A stretch of DNA of 64,000 nt from Chitinophagaceae bacterium (GCA_024508725.1 JANINS010000003.1:1488001-1552000); one strand, 5' to 3'; positions 8,857 to 17,585 are shown, counted from the first letter of the stretch. The notes: generated by a model from the sequence alone, not told the origin. Numbers and translations are program-made.

Positions 8857-11106
8857 ATGGCAGAGCAAGCAAATGTGATCGATAATCCATTACCGAAATA
8901 CAATCTTACCGAAGAACAGGAGCGGAAGGAAATTCTGCGTCAATACCGTTCACTACTCAGGAGTTTACGTCCGAAGCTGAAGAAAGGCGATAAAGAACTG
9001 GTTCGTCATGCTTTTGAAATGTCTGCAGAAGCACACAAAAGCATGCGGCGCAAAAGTGGTGAACCTTACATACTTCATCCTATTGCTGTGGCAGAAATTT
9101 GTATCAACGAGATCGGACTTGGTGTAAGAAGTACGATCTGCTGCTTGTTGCACGATACAGTTGAAGACACCGATATCACTTTAGAAGATGTACAACGGGA
9201 ATTTGGAAACGAGATCGCTAAGATCGTTGATGGTCTTACCAAGATATCCAATGTGCTTGATGCCAACTCCAGTAAACAGGCAGAGAATTTCAGGAAGATA
9301 TTGCTTACGCTTACTGATGATCCCCGTGTGATCCTCATCAAACTTGCCGATCGTTTGCACAATATGCGGACGCTGGATTATATGAAGCGGGAAAAGCAGT
9401 TGAAGATCGCCAGCGAAACAGTTTGGGTATATGCTCCCTTGGCTCATAGAATGGGTTTGTACAACATCAAGACCGAAATGGAAGATCTCTCGATGAAGTA
9501 CATGGAGCCTGAGCAGTACAAAGAGATCGCAAGAAAACTTGCCGAAACAAAACGGGAAAGAACTCGCTACATTAACGAGTTCATCCGTCCGATAAAAGAT
9601 AAGCTGATTGCCCAGGGTTTGGACTTCGAGATATATGGTCGTCCAAAAAGTATTCACTCGATATGGAACAAGATCAGGAAGAAAGGTGTTGCTTTTGAAG
9701 AAGTGTATGACCTGTTTGCCATTCGTGTGATATTGAATTCTCCGCAGGAAAAAGAAAAAGAAGATTGCTGGAAAGTGTATTCAATGATCACCGATCAGTA
9801 CACACCATCTCCTGAACGTTTGAGAGACTGGCTCAGCAATCCGAAAAGCAATGGTTACGAAGCCCTGCACACAACAGTAATGGGTCCACAGGGTAAATGG
9901 GTGGAAGTTCAGATCCGTTCAAAACGAATGAACGAGATCGCTGAGAAAGGTCTCGCTGCTCATTACAAGTACAAAGAAGGTGCAGGTGAAGAAGATCGAT
10001 TTGATAAATGGTTTGGACAAATTCGAGAAGTGCTGAGCCATAACGATACCGATAGTGTTGACTTTCTCCAGGATTTTAAAACCTCTTTCCTTGCTGAAGA
10101 GATTTATGTGTACACGCCAAAAGGTGATGTAAAGATGTTGCCGGTTGGAAGTACAGCACTGGATTTTGCTTTTTCCATTCACTCGGCCGTTGGTTCAAAA
10201 TGTATTGGTGCGAAAGTGCATCATAAACTGGTCCCGATCAGTTATAAACTCAGGAGTGGAGACCAGGTAGAGATCATCACCAGCAACAAACAAAAACCTA
10301 CAGAAGACTGGCTGAATATTGTTGTTACTGCGAAAGCGAAAAGCAAGATCAAAGATGCACTTCGTGAAGAGAAACGAAAGATCGCTGATGATGGAAAGTA
10401 CATCCTCCAGAAAAAACTGGAAGGTATGGGTGCTGCTTTTCACAGCAACAACATCGAGATACTGGAACATTTTTATAAACTCACTTCCCAGCTTGAACTA
10501 TTTTATCGCATTGCAACAAAAGCAATCGATCTGAAAGAACTGCAGGATTTCCAGGTTTTGGGCGATAAATTAGAACCGCCTAAGCCTGCAAAACCGGTAG
10601 AACCTGAACCGGAATACCAGAAAACGTACAGTAAAAAAGAATCCGAGCTCATCATCTTTGGCGAAAGCAGCGACAGGGTTGAATATCACCTGGCGAAATG
10701 TTGTACTCCTATTCCCGGTGATGACGTTTTTGGTTTTGTTACCACAGGTAAAGGACTGATGATCCACAGAACAAATTGCCCAAATGCTGCACGTTTGCTG
10801 GCAAATTATGGGCATCGTGTGGTAAAGACCAAATGGGCTAAAAATAAAGAGATATCATTCCTTACCGGTTTACGAATTATCGGGTTGGATGATGTTGGCG
10901 TTATTCATAAGATCACAAATATTATTAGCGGTGAATTGCGGTTGAATATTGCCGGGCTTTCCATCGAAAGCAAAGAAGGTGTTTTCGAAGGCAACATCAA
11001 GATCTTCGTTCATGATAAAGAGCAATTGCATCAACTCGTGGCAAGACTAAAAGCTTTGAACGGCATTCATTCTGTTGAAAGATTTGAGATGGAAGATGAG
11101 AAATGA
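8857..11106 (+). CDS. Bifunctional (p)ppGpp synthetase/hydrolase
   Basis: The 749-residue RelA/SpoT homologue (Rsh type) has an N-terminal HD hydrolase domain with ILHP (His74-75 region), LLHDTVEDTD (98-106) and LADRLHNMRT (about 165-175); all metal-binding residues appear present. The synthetase domain follows (YGRPKSIHSIWNK near 260, EVQIRSKRMNEIAEKGLAAH near 350), then a TGS domain (VYTPKGDVKMLPVGSTALDF, about 417), a zinc-finger-like CCTPIPGDD region and a C-terminal ACT domain. It makes and degrades the starvation alarmone (p)ppGpp. With both active sites intact it can be the main stringent-response enzyme. It is monocistronic: a repeat-rich 332-base gap follows. Confidence 0.96.
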   Translation: MAEQANVIDNPLPKYNLTEEQERKEILRQYRSLLRSLRPKLKKGDKELVRHAFEMSAEAHKSMRRKSGEPYILHPIAVAEICINEIGLGVRSTICCLLHDTVEDTDITLEDVQREFGNEIAKIVDGLTKISNVLDANSSKQAENFRKILLTLTDDPRVILIKLADRLHNMRTLDYMKREKQLKIASETVWVYAPLAHRMGLYNIKTEMEDLSMKYMEPEQYKEIARKLAETKRERTRYINEFIRPIKDKLIAQGLDFEIYGRPKSIHSIWNKIRKKGVAFEEVYDLFAIRVILNSPQEKEKEDCWKVYSMITDQYTPSPERLRDWLSNPKSNGYEALHTTVMGPQGKWVEVQIRSKRMNEIAEKGLAAHYKYKEGAGEEDRFDKWFGQIREVLSHNDTDSVDFLQDFKTSFLAEEIYVYTPKGDVKMLPVGSTALDFAFSIHSAVGSKCIGAKVHHKLVPISYKLRSGDQVEIITSNKQKPTEDWLNIVVTAKAKSKIKDALREEKRKIADDGKYILQKKLEGMGAAFHSNNIEILEHFYKLTSQLELFYRIATKAIDLKELQDFQVLGDKLEPPKPAKPVEPEPEYQKTYSKKESELIIFGESSDRVEYHLAKCCTPIPGDDVFGFVTTGKGLMIHRTNCPNAARLLANYGHRVVKTKWAKNKEISFLTGLRIIGLDDVGVIHKITNIISGELRLNIAGLSIESKEGVFEGNIKIFVHDKEQLHQLVARLKALNGIHSVERFEMEDEK

Positions 11107-11113
11107 TGATGAA

Positions 11114-11192
11114 GCCAGCTGGGTTGCTACTATTTATCTTTTGTTGCGCCTGTCCGACGTAGCTTTAGCGAAGGCGGATCGCATTCTTGAGC
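11114..11192 (-). repeat. RA repeat copy 2, split by a palindromic insertion
   Basis: On the minus strand the copy reads CTCAAGAATGCGA, then about 30 foreign bases (11149-11178), then CGCAACAAAAG, ATAAATAGTAG and CAGCTGG. The insert contains TTCGCTAAAGCTACG flanked by TCCG and CGGA, the style of a short palindromic element found in many bacterial genomes whose translation gives AFAKATSDRR-like peptides. Confidence 0.65.
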
Positions 11193-11193
11193 T

Positions 11194-11269
11194 TTTCACG
11201 CAAAGCAGCTGAGAAAGCCACGATCGCAAAGCCTTTGTCTCTTTGCCAACTTTGCGACTTTGCGTGAAA
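11194..11269. repeat. Inverted repeat built on ACGCAAAG words
   Basis: Outer arms TTTCACGCAAAG (11194-11205) and CTTTGCGTGAAA (11258-11269) are perfect 12-base complements. Between them are further CGCAAAG and CTTTGCC words. Similar words recur at 60934-61019. Non-coding; the function is unknown. Confidence 0.6.
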
Positions 11270-11290
11270 TCAACTGATGAATAATGTTCA

Positions 11291-11340
11291 GAACCCTGAA
11301 GTGAGTGACACAACCGGCGATGCCACGAAGTACAAAAGCC
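11291..11340 (+). repeat. RA repeat copy 3, degenerate
   Basis: Contains GAAGTGAGTGACACAAC, matching the second subtype of the RA core, followed by divergent sequence. It lies in the same gap as copy 2 but in the opposite orientation. Together these repeats fill most of the 332-base gap between relA/spoT and purA, where I see no gene. Confidence 0.5.
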
Positions 11341-11410
11341 GGTTACACAGTTTTCCCCATCGGCTTTAGAAATTAATATTGGCTTTTTCGTTTTGCTTGT
11401 AGCCAACCAG

Positions 11411-11418
11411 TACATTTG
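11411..11418 (+). promoter_or_regulatory. -7 box of purA
   Basis: TACATTTG, an exact TAnnTTTG match, 20 bases before the ATG at 11439, giving a leader of about 15 bases. Confidence 0.55.
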
Positions 11419-11438
11419 CCGCTGTTCAAACAAGTTAT

Positions 11439-12701
11439 ATGGTTGACGTTATTCTTGGCTTGCAATGGGGTGATGAAGGTAAAGGAAAGATCGTAGATTA
11501 TTTCGCTCCCAATTACGACATTATTGCCCGTTTCCAGGGTGGACCGAATGCTGGTCATACTTTGTACGTAGATGATAAGAAAGTAGTATTACACCAGATC
11601 CCGTCTGGAATTTTTCACCAGCATACGGTGAACCTGATCGGTAATGGTGTAGTGTTAGATCCTGTAACATTAAAAAGAGAGTGCGACATTGTTGCTGCTT
11701 TTGGAATTGACGTAAAGAAAAATCTTTTCATATCTGAAAGAACCAACATCATTGTTCCAACGCACAGGGCTTTGGATAAAGCATCTGAATCGCAGAAAGG
11801 TGATGGAAAGATCGGCTCTACTTTAAAAGGAATTGGTCCGGCTTATATGGATAAGACAGGCAGAAATGCGATCAGGGCCGGAGACCTGTTAGATAAAAGT
11901 TTCATCTCGAATTATATCAAGCTTCGTTTAAAGCACCAGAAGTTGATGGATAATTTCCATTTCAATGAAGATATTTCAACCTGGGAAGAAGAGTTTTTTG
12001 AAGCAGTAGAATTCCTGAAAAGCCTGAACATTGTAAATGGTGAATATTTCATCAACAACCAGATAAGTAAAGGTAAAAAAGTAATGGCCGAAGGTGCACA
12101 GGGAAGTATGCTGGATATCGATTTCGGAACCTTCCCTTTCGTAACATCTTCCAATACTATTTCGGCTGGTGTTTGTACCGGATTGGGTGTTTCGCCAAAA
12201 AAGATCAACGAAGTAATTGGTGTTACAAAAGCTTATTGTACAAGAGTAGGAAGCGGTCCTTTCCCAACTGAATTGCATGATGCGACAGGAGAAGAATTGA
12301 GAAAGCTGGGTAGTGAGTTTGGCGCAACAACCGGTCGTCCTAGAAGATGTGGCTGGCTCGATCTTGTGGCACTTCGTTTTGCCTGCATGATCAACGGAAC
12401 CACCCAGGTAGTAATGACCAAAGCTGATGTGCTGGATAATTTTGATGAACTGAATGTGTGTACGGCTTACCAGGTGAACGGAAACGATATTGATGAAGTT
12501 CCGTACCAGATGAACAAAATGAATATTGACCCCAAACTGCAATCATTTGCAGGATGGAAAACCAATACAACCAAAATAAAGGAAAGTGAAGCTTTGCCTG
12601 GCGTGATGAAAAACTATATCAACTTCATCAACAGCTATATTGAAACTCCGGTAACATATGTATCAAACGGGCCTGGAAGAGACCAGATCGTTAAAGTATA
12701 G
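11439..12701 (+). CDS. purA: Adenylosuccinate synthetase
   Basis: Full-length (420 aa) enzyme that joins IMP and aspartate with GTP hydrolysis, the first committed step to AMP. The P-loop QWGDEGKGK (9-17) with its catalytic Asp, the GGPNAGHT segment, KGIGPAYMDKTGR, TTGRPRRCGWLD and the C-terminal GPGRDQ guanine-site motif are all present. It starts a co-directional run with the acidic protein (82 bases on) and pabB, but a direct repeat and AT-rich stretch lie between purA and the acidic gene, so they may be separate transcripts. Confidence 0.97.
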   Translation: MVDVILGLQWGDEGKGKIVDYFAPNYDIIARFQGGPNAGHTLYVDDKKVVLHQIPSGIFHQHTVNLIGNGVVLDPVTLKRECDIVAAFGIDVKKNLFISERTNIIVPTHRALDKASESQKGDGKIGSTLKGIGPAYMDKTGRNAIRAGDLLDKSFISNYIKLRLKHQKLMDNFHFNEDISTWEEEFFEAVEFLKSLNIVNGEYFINNQISKGKKVMAEGAQGSMLDIDFGTFPFVTSSNTISAGVCTGLGVSPKKINEVIGVTKAYCTRVGSGPFPTELHDATGEELRKLGSEFGATTGRPRRCGWLDLVALRFACMINGTTQVVMTKADVLDNFDELNVCTAYQVNGNDIDEVPYQMNKMNIDPKLQSFAGWKTNTTKIKESEALPGVMKNYINFINSYIETPVTYVSNGPGRDQIVKV

Positions 12702-12745
12702 CAGCACCGGTTTGGGCTTAGAAAAAATTTTTTTGGTTGAAAACA

Positions 12746-12780
12746 AATCTCGTTGAAATTTTACGCTGACAATCTCGTTG
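12746..12780 (+). repeat. Direct repeat AATCTCGTTG x2 before the acidic protein gene
   Basis: AATCTCGTTG occurs at 12746-12755 and again at 12771-12780, 25 bases apart, with the second copy ending three bases before the ATG at 12784. The spacing of about two and a half helical turns could suit a regulator, or this may simply be a small duplication. Confidence 0.45.
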
Positions 12781-12783
12781 GAT

Positions 12784-13218
12784 ATGGCAAAATCAAGCAA
12801 GACTAACAAAGCAGGTTCTGAAAAGAATTTCCCTGCTGATGAGGAAACAAAGAAAGCATCGTCTAAATCTAAAAAGCAAATGGAAGATGATGAGGATGAT
12901 GATCTGGAAGATGATGATGACATGGATCTGAAGCCTGCAAAAAAAAGTGCGAAAGCTTCGTCTAAAAAATCTTCTGATGAGGATGATGAAGATGATGATG
13001 ATGCAGATGAAGCGGCTGATGATTGGGAAAAGGGTGAAGAAGAAGAGGATAGCTGGGATCCTGACTTCGACGAATTCGATATTCCTAAGAGCACCAAAAA
13101 AGCTGGTGGAAAGAAAGGTGGTGATGACGATGATGATTTTAAGATGGATGACGACATGAAAGAGTTTGGTCTCTTTGATGATGGTGATGAGTTCAACGAT
13201 GATGAAGACGATTTTTAA
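12784..13218 (+). CDS. Highly acidic low-complexity protein, unknown function
   Basis: 144 residues made largely of Asp/Glu runs alternating with short Lys/Ser/Ala stretches. The only ordered-looking parts are WDPDFDEFDIP (about 100-110) and the tail MKEFGLFDDGDEFNDDEDDF. No signal peptide or membrane segment, so it is probably cytoplasmic and disordered. The composition resembles histone-chaperone or RNA-polymerase-delta-like acidic tails, but I see no domain to support either. The frame reaches a TTG at 12778; the ATG at 12784 is preferred. It ends five bases before pabB and is likely cotranscribed with it. An antisense frame here is Ser-rich and is a mirror of the Asp codons, not a gene. 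Confidence 0.75.
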   Translation: MAKSSKTNKAGSEKNFPADEETKKASSKSKKQMEDDEDDDLEDDDDMDLKPAKKSAKASSKKSSDEDDEDDDDADEAADDWEKGEEEEDSWDPDFDEFDIPKSTKKAGGKKGGDDDDDFKMDDDMKEFGLFDDGDEFNDDEDDF

Positions 13219-13223
13219 TTCCT

Positions 13224-14504
13224 GTGAATAGAACCATTGCTACTTTCCAGGTAGACGATATAGCAGATTTTAAACAGAGAATGTTGAGCTGGGCAAACCG
13301 GTTCAACATTTTTCTTTTTCTGGATAGCTGTGGCTATAAAGAAAAATATGCTACAGAAGAGTGGATATTAGCTGTTGATGCGGTTGATCGGTTCTCATTG
13401 GAAGAAAGATCGTTGGATGAGCTTCAATCATGGCTTAATGATAAGCAGGATTGGATATTTGGAAATATCAATTACGATCTCAAGAATGAGATTGAACATT
13501 TAAAATCCTCTCATCCGGATCAAGTGAATTTTCCAGTATTATTTTTCTTTCAGCCTAAAATAATAATCAGGAAAAGGCTGGAAGAAATTGAAGTGATGGC
13601 TTTTGATCAGCAGCCATCGGAAATTGTTGGACAGATACTTCAAACGAAACACTCACCATCACAAGCAAAACGCCAGCTTGACATTCGTCCTAGAATTCAA
13701 CGATCAGAATATTTAAACATCATTGAACAACTCCGCCAGCATATTCTTCGTGGAGATTGTTACGAGATCAACTTTTGCCAGGAGTTTTTTGCGGAAAATG
13801 CAATGATCGATCCGTTGAGTGTGTATCAGGAACTCACGACCGTTTCACCAACACCTTTCGCAGGATTTTATAAGTTGAATGATAAGTATCTGCTGTGTGC
13901 AAGTCCGGAGCGGTTTTTAAAAAAGAGCGGCGGTAAGATCATCTCTCAACCCATTAAAGGAACAGTTAGAAGGGATTTGAATGATGCTATTGTTGATGAT
14001 CAGTTAAAACAACAGTTGAGCAATAGCCAGAAAGATCAAAGCGAAAATGTTATGGTGGTTGATCTCGTTCGCAATGACCTGAGCAGGATATGTAAAGAAG
14101 CTTCTGTTCATGTTGAAGAGCTTTATGGAATCTATAGTTTTCCGCAGGTGCACCAGCTGATCTCGACAGTTGTTGGACAGAATGATCCTGCCATATCATT
14201 TACTGATATCCTGAAAGCCACATTCCCGATGGGCTCTATGACAGGAGCTCCAAAGATCAGGGTGATGCAGCTAATCGAACAATATGAAAAATCTAAACGT
14301 GGCATTTACTCCGGTTCAATCGGATACATTACTCCTGAAGGTGATTTTGATTTCAACGTAGTTATCCGGAGCATTATGTACAATGCTGCCCAACAATATC
14401 TTTCTTACCAGGTTGGTGGTGGCATTACTTTTTACAGCGATCCCGAAAAAGAATACGAAGAATGTTTGCTAAAAGCTGCGGCAATAAAAAAGGTGCTGCA
14501 GTAA
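13224..14504 (+). CDS. pabB: Aminodeoxychorismate synthase component I
   Basis: 426 residues of the chorismate-binding superfamily. Motifs: PIKGTVRRD with the PIKGT signature of PabB, ENVMVVDLVRNDLSR, FPMGSMTGAPK and SGSIGYITPEGDFDFNVVIRS. With a PabA glutaminase it converts chorismate to aminodeoxychorismate for folate synthesis. A TrpE assignment is less likely because of the PIKGT motif and because no trp genes are near. The start is GTG at 13224, five bases after the acidic protein. Its stop codon sits in the loop of its own terminator hairpin. Confidence 0.9.
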   Translation: MNRTIATFQVDDIADFKQRMLSWANRFNIFLFLDSCGYKEKYATEEWILAVDAVDRFSLEERSLDELQSWLNDKQDWIFGNINYDLKNEIEHLKSSHPDQVNFPVLFFFQPKIIIRKRLEEIEVMAFDQQPSEIVGQILQTKHSPSQAKRQLDIRPRIQRSEYLNIIEQLRQHILRGDCYEINFCQEFFAENAMIDPLSVYQELTTVSPTPFAGFYKLNDKYLLCASPERFLKKSGGKIISQPIKGTVRRDLNDAIVDDQLKQQLSNSQKDQSENVMVVDLVRNDLSRICKEASVHVEELYGIYSFPQVHQLISTVVGQNDPAISFTDILKATFPMGSMTGAPKIRVMQLIEQYEKSKRGIYSGSIGYITPEGDFDFNVVIRSIMYNAAQQYLSYQVGGGITFYSDPEKEYEECLLKAAAIKKVLQ

Positions 14505-14516
14505 CAGCACCCTTTT
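14492..14516 (+). terminator. Terminator overlapping the pabB stop codon
   Basis: Stem GGTGCTG (14492-14498) with CAGCACC (14505-14511), loop CAGTAA carrying the stop codon TAA, then CTTTT. Terminating ribosomes would cover the hairpin, so termination may depend on translation state. Confidence 0.7.
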
Positions 14517-14540
14517 ATAGCAAGCGTAGATAATATCGTA

Positions 14541-15302
14541 TTAACCTTCCATGGTATCATTTACCTGTTCAGAGACTTTAATCTTGTCTCCTTCGAAAAT
14601 GTATTGCATGCTCAGGTATTTCTTAACGTGGTTTCTTGTTTCAAGCGGAAGATAAGCCTGGATGTCCCAGAAAGTTTTACCGGCTTTCTCTTCAAGAATT
14701 CTCGCTACTTTATTCGGGCCACAATTGTAAGAAGCAACAACTAATAACCAGTCACCAAATCTCTGGTACATTTGCTTCAGGTATTTTGCAGCAGCATGTG
14801 TGCTTTTTACCAGGTCTTTTCTTTCATCTACTTTACCGCCTACTTTCAGTCCGAAACTTCTTGCATCAGCAGGCATAAATTGCCACAAACCAGCGGCACC
14901 AACTCTTGAAACTGCATTCTTATTCAGATTGCTTTCGATCACACTTAAATATTTAAGCTCAACCGGCACTCCGTAAGAGGTTAGGATCTCATCATATTTA
15001 GTGAAGAAAGACTGTGCTTTTTCTTTCATGTTCTCATAATGCTTTCCTTCTTTTGCAACATAACTTTCTATGAAAGAAGCAGCTTCAGGGTAAGCTTCCA
15101 TCATTGAAACAGTTGTTACTGTTGCTTCAGAAGTATTTGCTTCAGTATTGTTGATGAGTGTCTTAAACTGAGCTTTTGCAGGAACAGGATTATCGTTCTT
15201 AGCCGATTTTTCGCTTTCCTTGAATGACATCAAGGAAAAACTGATCGCTATAAACACAAACCAGGCAGCTACAGCTTTTGCATAGGTCACAGAATTTTTC
15301 AT
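14541..15302 (-). CDS. Lytic transglycosylase, SLT (goose-lysozyme-like) domain
   Basis: About 253 residues with an N-terminal membrane/signal segment (AVAAWFVFIAISFSL) and an SLT domain: GVPVELKYLSVIESNLN with the catalytic Glu in ESNLN, GAAGLWQFMPADARSFGL and VVASYNCGPNKV. Such enzymes cleave peptidoglycan to 1,6-anhydro-muropeptides in the periplasm. No LysM repeats, so it is a short MltD/Slt relative. The frame starts at 15329, but the ATG at 15302 puts a Lys-rich signal start directly before the hydrophobic helix, so I prefer it. It is convergent with pabB and separated from it by the terminator. Confidence 0.88.
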   Translation of the reverse strand: MKNSVTYAKAVAAWFVFIAISFSLMSFKESEKSAKNDNPVPAKAQFKTLINNTEANTSEATVTTVSMMEAYPEAASFIESYVAKEGKHYENMKEKAQSFFTKYDEILTSYGVPVELKYLSVIESNLNKNAVSRVGAAGLWQFMPADARSFGLKVGGKVDERKDLVKSTHAAAKYLKQMYQRFGDWLLVVASYNCGPNKVARILEEKAGKTFWDIQAYLPLETRNHVKKYLSMQYIFEGDKIKVSEQVNDTMEG

Positions 15303-15419
15303 GTTGACACCAAATAATTGAATTGTCATCAGTACGTTCGTTTTTAGTGAAACAAATAGGATTTCCAGCCAGCAAATAGGTTCTTCTGTCGTTCTTGAAT
15401 CGTCGTTCGTTCGTAATGC

Positions 15420-16856
15420 TTATCTATCTCTTTTTTGGTGCAGTAAGTTTTGTGAAACGCAGAGCAAAGATACCTCGGAATCCCGGGAAGCAAGCAGCTG
15501 AAGGCTAAATGGCATGTTATTTTGATGGCGGAAAAGCGGCAGTGAAATAGCCGGTATTCCCACCAGATTTGCATACACTGTATATATGTCAGCCAGGAAC
15601 ATTTCTACAGGATCTTTATGTGCTCCAAAGCTAAAAGCGGTGGTAGGAGAAGTGGGGAGAATAATGAAATCGTAATTATTAAACAGTTGGTCGGTTTGAT
15701 TAATAAGCAATTGTCTTACTTGTTGAGCTTTAGTAAAATAAGCATCAAAATAACCGGCACTTAAAACGAAGTTGCCAAGCATGATGCGTCGCTTCACTTC
15801 TTTACCAAAAGCCTCGCTTCGGGTATTCGTGTACATGTCTGACAGATCGGCGGAATTAGCAGTATTCCGATACCCAAAACGTACTCCATCATACCTCGAA
15901 AGGTTGCTGCTTGCCTCTGCAGTTGTTAATACATAGTAAACAGGAACAATGAAGTCAAGCAATTCAAAATCAACGATTTCCACAGAGTGTTCTGCATCCG
16001 TTAAAGTCTTCATAAAGACCTCAATCTGGGTGCGAATTTCTACATCAAGTGAGGCATTTTCGAATGCCTGCCGGAAATAACAGAAGCGGTATTTTTTATC
16101 TTCGGTCTTTAACAATTCACTAAACTCAGGTACAGCATCAGTTGAAACAGTGCTATCGTATTCATCAGCACCGGCAATCACTTCAAGCGTTAGCGCCACA
16201 TCTTCTATATTATTTCCAAAAATGCCGATCTGGTCGAAAGATGAAGCGTAAGCGATCAATCCATAACGGGAAATTCTGCCGTAGCCAGGCTTCAATCCCA
16301 CTACACCACAAAAATCTGCAGGCTGACGAACAGAGCCTCCCGTGTCGCTTCCAAGGCTCACCATACACATATTTGCCTGCACAGCAACTGCAGAACCACC
16401 TGAAGAACCTCCGGGAACTTTGGTTTCGTCCGCAGCATTTTTCACGGCTCCGAAAGCAGAGTTTTCGTTGCTGCTGCCCATGGCAAACTCATCACAGTTA
16501 TTTCTTCCGATGATGATTGCTCCTTCGGCTAACAGTTTTTCTACTGCTGTTGCATTGTATATGGAAGTGAAATTATCGAGAATCCGGGAAGCTGCAGATA
16601 CCTTGTGCCCTTTATAGCAGATCACATCTTTTAAAGCCACAACAACGCCATGTAATTTTCCCTGGATTGAACCATTACGTTGATTATCTAAAGCTAGCGC
16701 TTGTGCTAAAGCCTCCTCTTCAAAAACCTCGAGGAAAGCATTAAGGTGTTGTTGATCCTTAATAGATTGGGTATAAAAACGAACGGCATCCACACAGGTT
16801 GTGGTGCCGTTCAGCAATGCATTATGATAGTCTTTGATTGTAGTAAAACGAAACAA
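15420..16856 (-). CDS. gatA: Asp-tRNA(Asn)/Glu-tRNA(Gln) amidotransferase subunit A
   Basis: 478-residue amidase-signature enzyme. The Ser-cisSer-Lys triad is visible as Lys76 (VVALKDV), Ser151 (PGGSSGGSA) and Ser175 (SDTGGSVRQPA), followed by GVVGLKPGYGRISRYG. It releases ammonia from glutamine for conversion of misacylated Glu-tRNA(Gln) or Asp-tRNA(Asn), together with GatB and GatC, which are not in this window. It begins 19 bases after the tatA stop on the same strand, so the two are probably cotranscribed. Confidence 0.94.
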   Translation of the reverse strand: MFRFTTIKDYHNALLNGTTTCVDAVRFYTQSIKDQQHLNAFLEVFEEEALAQALALDNQRNGSIQGKLHGVVVALKDVICYKGHKVSAASRILDNFTSIYNATAVEKLLAEGAIIIGRNNCDEFAMGSSNENSAFGAVKNAADETKVPGGSSGGSAVAVQANMCMVSLGSDTGGSVRQPADFCGVVGLKPGYGRISRYGLIAYASSFDQIGIFGNNIEDVALTLEVIAGADEYDSTVSTDAVPEFSELLKTEDKKYRFCYFRQAFENASLDVEIRTQIEVFMKTLTDAEHSVEIVDFELLDFIVPVYYVLTTAEASSNLSRYDGVRFGYRNTANSADLSDMYTNTRSEAFGKEVKRRIMLGNFVLSAGYFDAYFTKAQQVRQLLINQTDQLFNNYDFIILPTSPTTAFSFGAHKDPVEMFLADIYTVYANLVGIPAISLPLFRHQNNMPFSLQLLASRDSEVSLLCVSQNLLHQKRDR

Positions 16857-16875
16857 AGGCTATTTCTAATTGAGA

Positions 16876-17091
16876 TTAGTTATTAGTTGTAGTAGTGCTG
16901 GTAGAAGCAGGCTTATTGTCTTTCTCGTTAATTCCGTCTTCCAACTCTCTCCTCACATTGTTCTTTGCATCGTTAAATTCCCTGATGCCTTTACCCAAAC
17001 CTCTCATAAACTCAGGAATTTTTCTACCACCAAAGAGAACCAGGATTGCCAACACTATCAGCAATATCTCTTGAAAGCCTAAACTGCCCAT
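16876..17091 (-). CDS. tatA: Twin-arginine translocase subunit TatA/E
   Basis: 71 residues with one N-terminal membrane helix (QEILLIVLAILVLFGG), the conserved hinge FGGRKIPEF, and an amphipathic helix GLGKGIREFNDAKN followed by a Thr/Asn-rich polar tail. This is the pore-forming Tat subunit that exports folded proteins across the inner membrane. tatC is not in this window. It leads an apparent tatA-gatA unit. Confidence 0.93.
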   Translation of the reverse strand: MGSLGFQEILLIVLAILVLFGGRKIPEFMRGLGKGIREFNDAKNNVRRELEDGINEKDNKPASTSTTTTNN

Positions 17092-17110
17092 AAAATTGAT
17101 TTAGAAGTGT

Positions 17111-17118
17111 CAAAGGTA
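17111..17118 (-). promoter_or_regulatory. -7 box of tatA-gatA
   Basis: Minus-strand TACCTTTG, an exact TAnnTTTG match, about 20 bases before the tatA ATG. Confidence 0.5.
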
Positions 17119-17162
17119 AGGTAATTGACTAGCCTCGCCGTTATTAGTTTATTAAATGACAA

Positions 17163-17194
17163 TAAAAAAGCGGAAGCTTTGAAACTTCCGCTTT
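17163..17194 (-). terminator. Intrinsic terminator of rplS
   Basis: Stem AAAGCGGAAG (17167-17176) with CTTCCGCTTT (17185-17194), loop of eight. On the minus strand it is followed by a T-rich tail, ending the rplS transcript. Confidence 0.8.
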
Positions 17195-17211
17195 CAAATA
17201 ATCTATGAAGA

Positions 17212-17562
17212 TTACACTCTTTTTTCTTTGATCCTTGCGCTTTTACCACTTCTTTCTCTAAGGTAGTACAGCTTAGCACGACGTACTTTACCTACTTTGT
17301 TTAACACGATAGAATCGATGTTAGGAGAAAAGATAGGGAACAATCTTTCTACACCGATACCGTCAGATATCTTACGAACGGTGAAGGTTGCTGTTGCACC
17401 AGTTCCTTGTTTTTTGATCACATCTCCACGGAAGCTCTGGATACGCTCCTTACCACCTTCGATGATCTTATAGTTAACAGTGATATTGTCACCTGCTTTG
17501 AAAGCCGGAACTTCTTTTTTAGCTGTAAGCTGCTCTTGAACAAATTGAACTGCTGCGTTCAT
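17212..17562 (-). CDS. rplS: 50S ribosomal protein L19
   Basis: 116 residues matching L19 along its length: [49 protein letters not shown] and the basic [19 protein letters not shown] with a C-terminal Lys/Arg tail. L19 sits at the 30S-50S interface. It is monocistronic here, flanked by its own promoter box and terminator; trmD and rpsP are not adjacent. Confidence 0.97.
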   Translation of the reverse strand: MNAAVQFVQEQLTAKKEVPAFKAGDNITVNYKIIEGGKERIQSFRGDVIKKQGTGATATFTVRKISDGIGVERLFPIFSPNIDSIVLNKVGKVRRAKLYYLRERSGKSARIKEKRV

Positions 17563-17585
17563 GATTACAAATTTTAAACGGGAGG

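Noticed and set aside
9181-9657. Antisense frame in relA/spoT
   Set aside because: Lies entirely inside a conserved gene and has low-complexity Phe/Leu content.
11134-11433. 99-residue frame ending in AFAKATSDRRNKR
   Set aside because: The peptide comes from a palindromic repeat and RA sequence; it is not a gene.
11976-12542. Antisense open frame of 188 residues inside purA
   Set aside because: purA is unambiguous on the plus strand; the antisense product has no recognisable domain.
12663-13196. Antisense open frame of 177 residues, Ser-rich
   Set aside because: It mirrors the Asp/Glu codons of the acidic protein; the Ser runs are a codon artefact and no start or domain is supported.
15344-15574. 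Small frame of 76 residues on the minus strand
   Set aside because: Overlaps the 3' end of gatA in another frame and has no supporting features.
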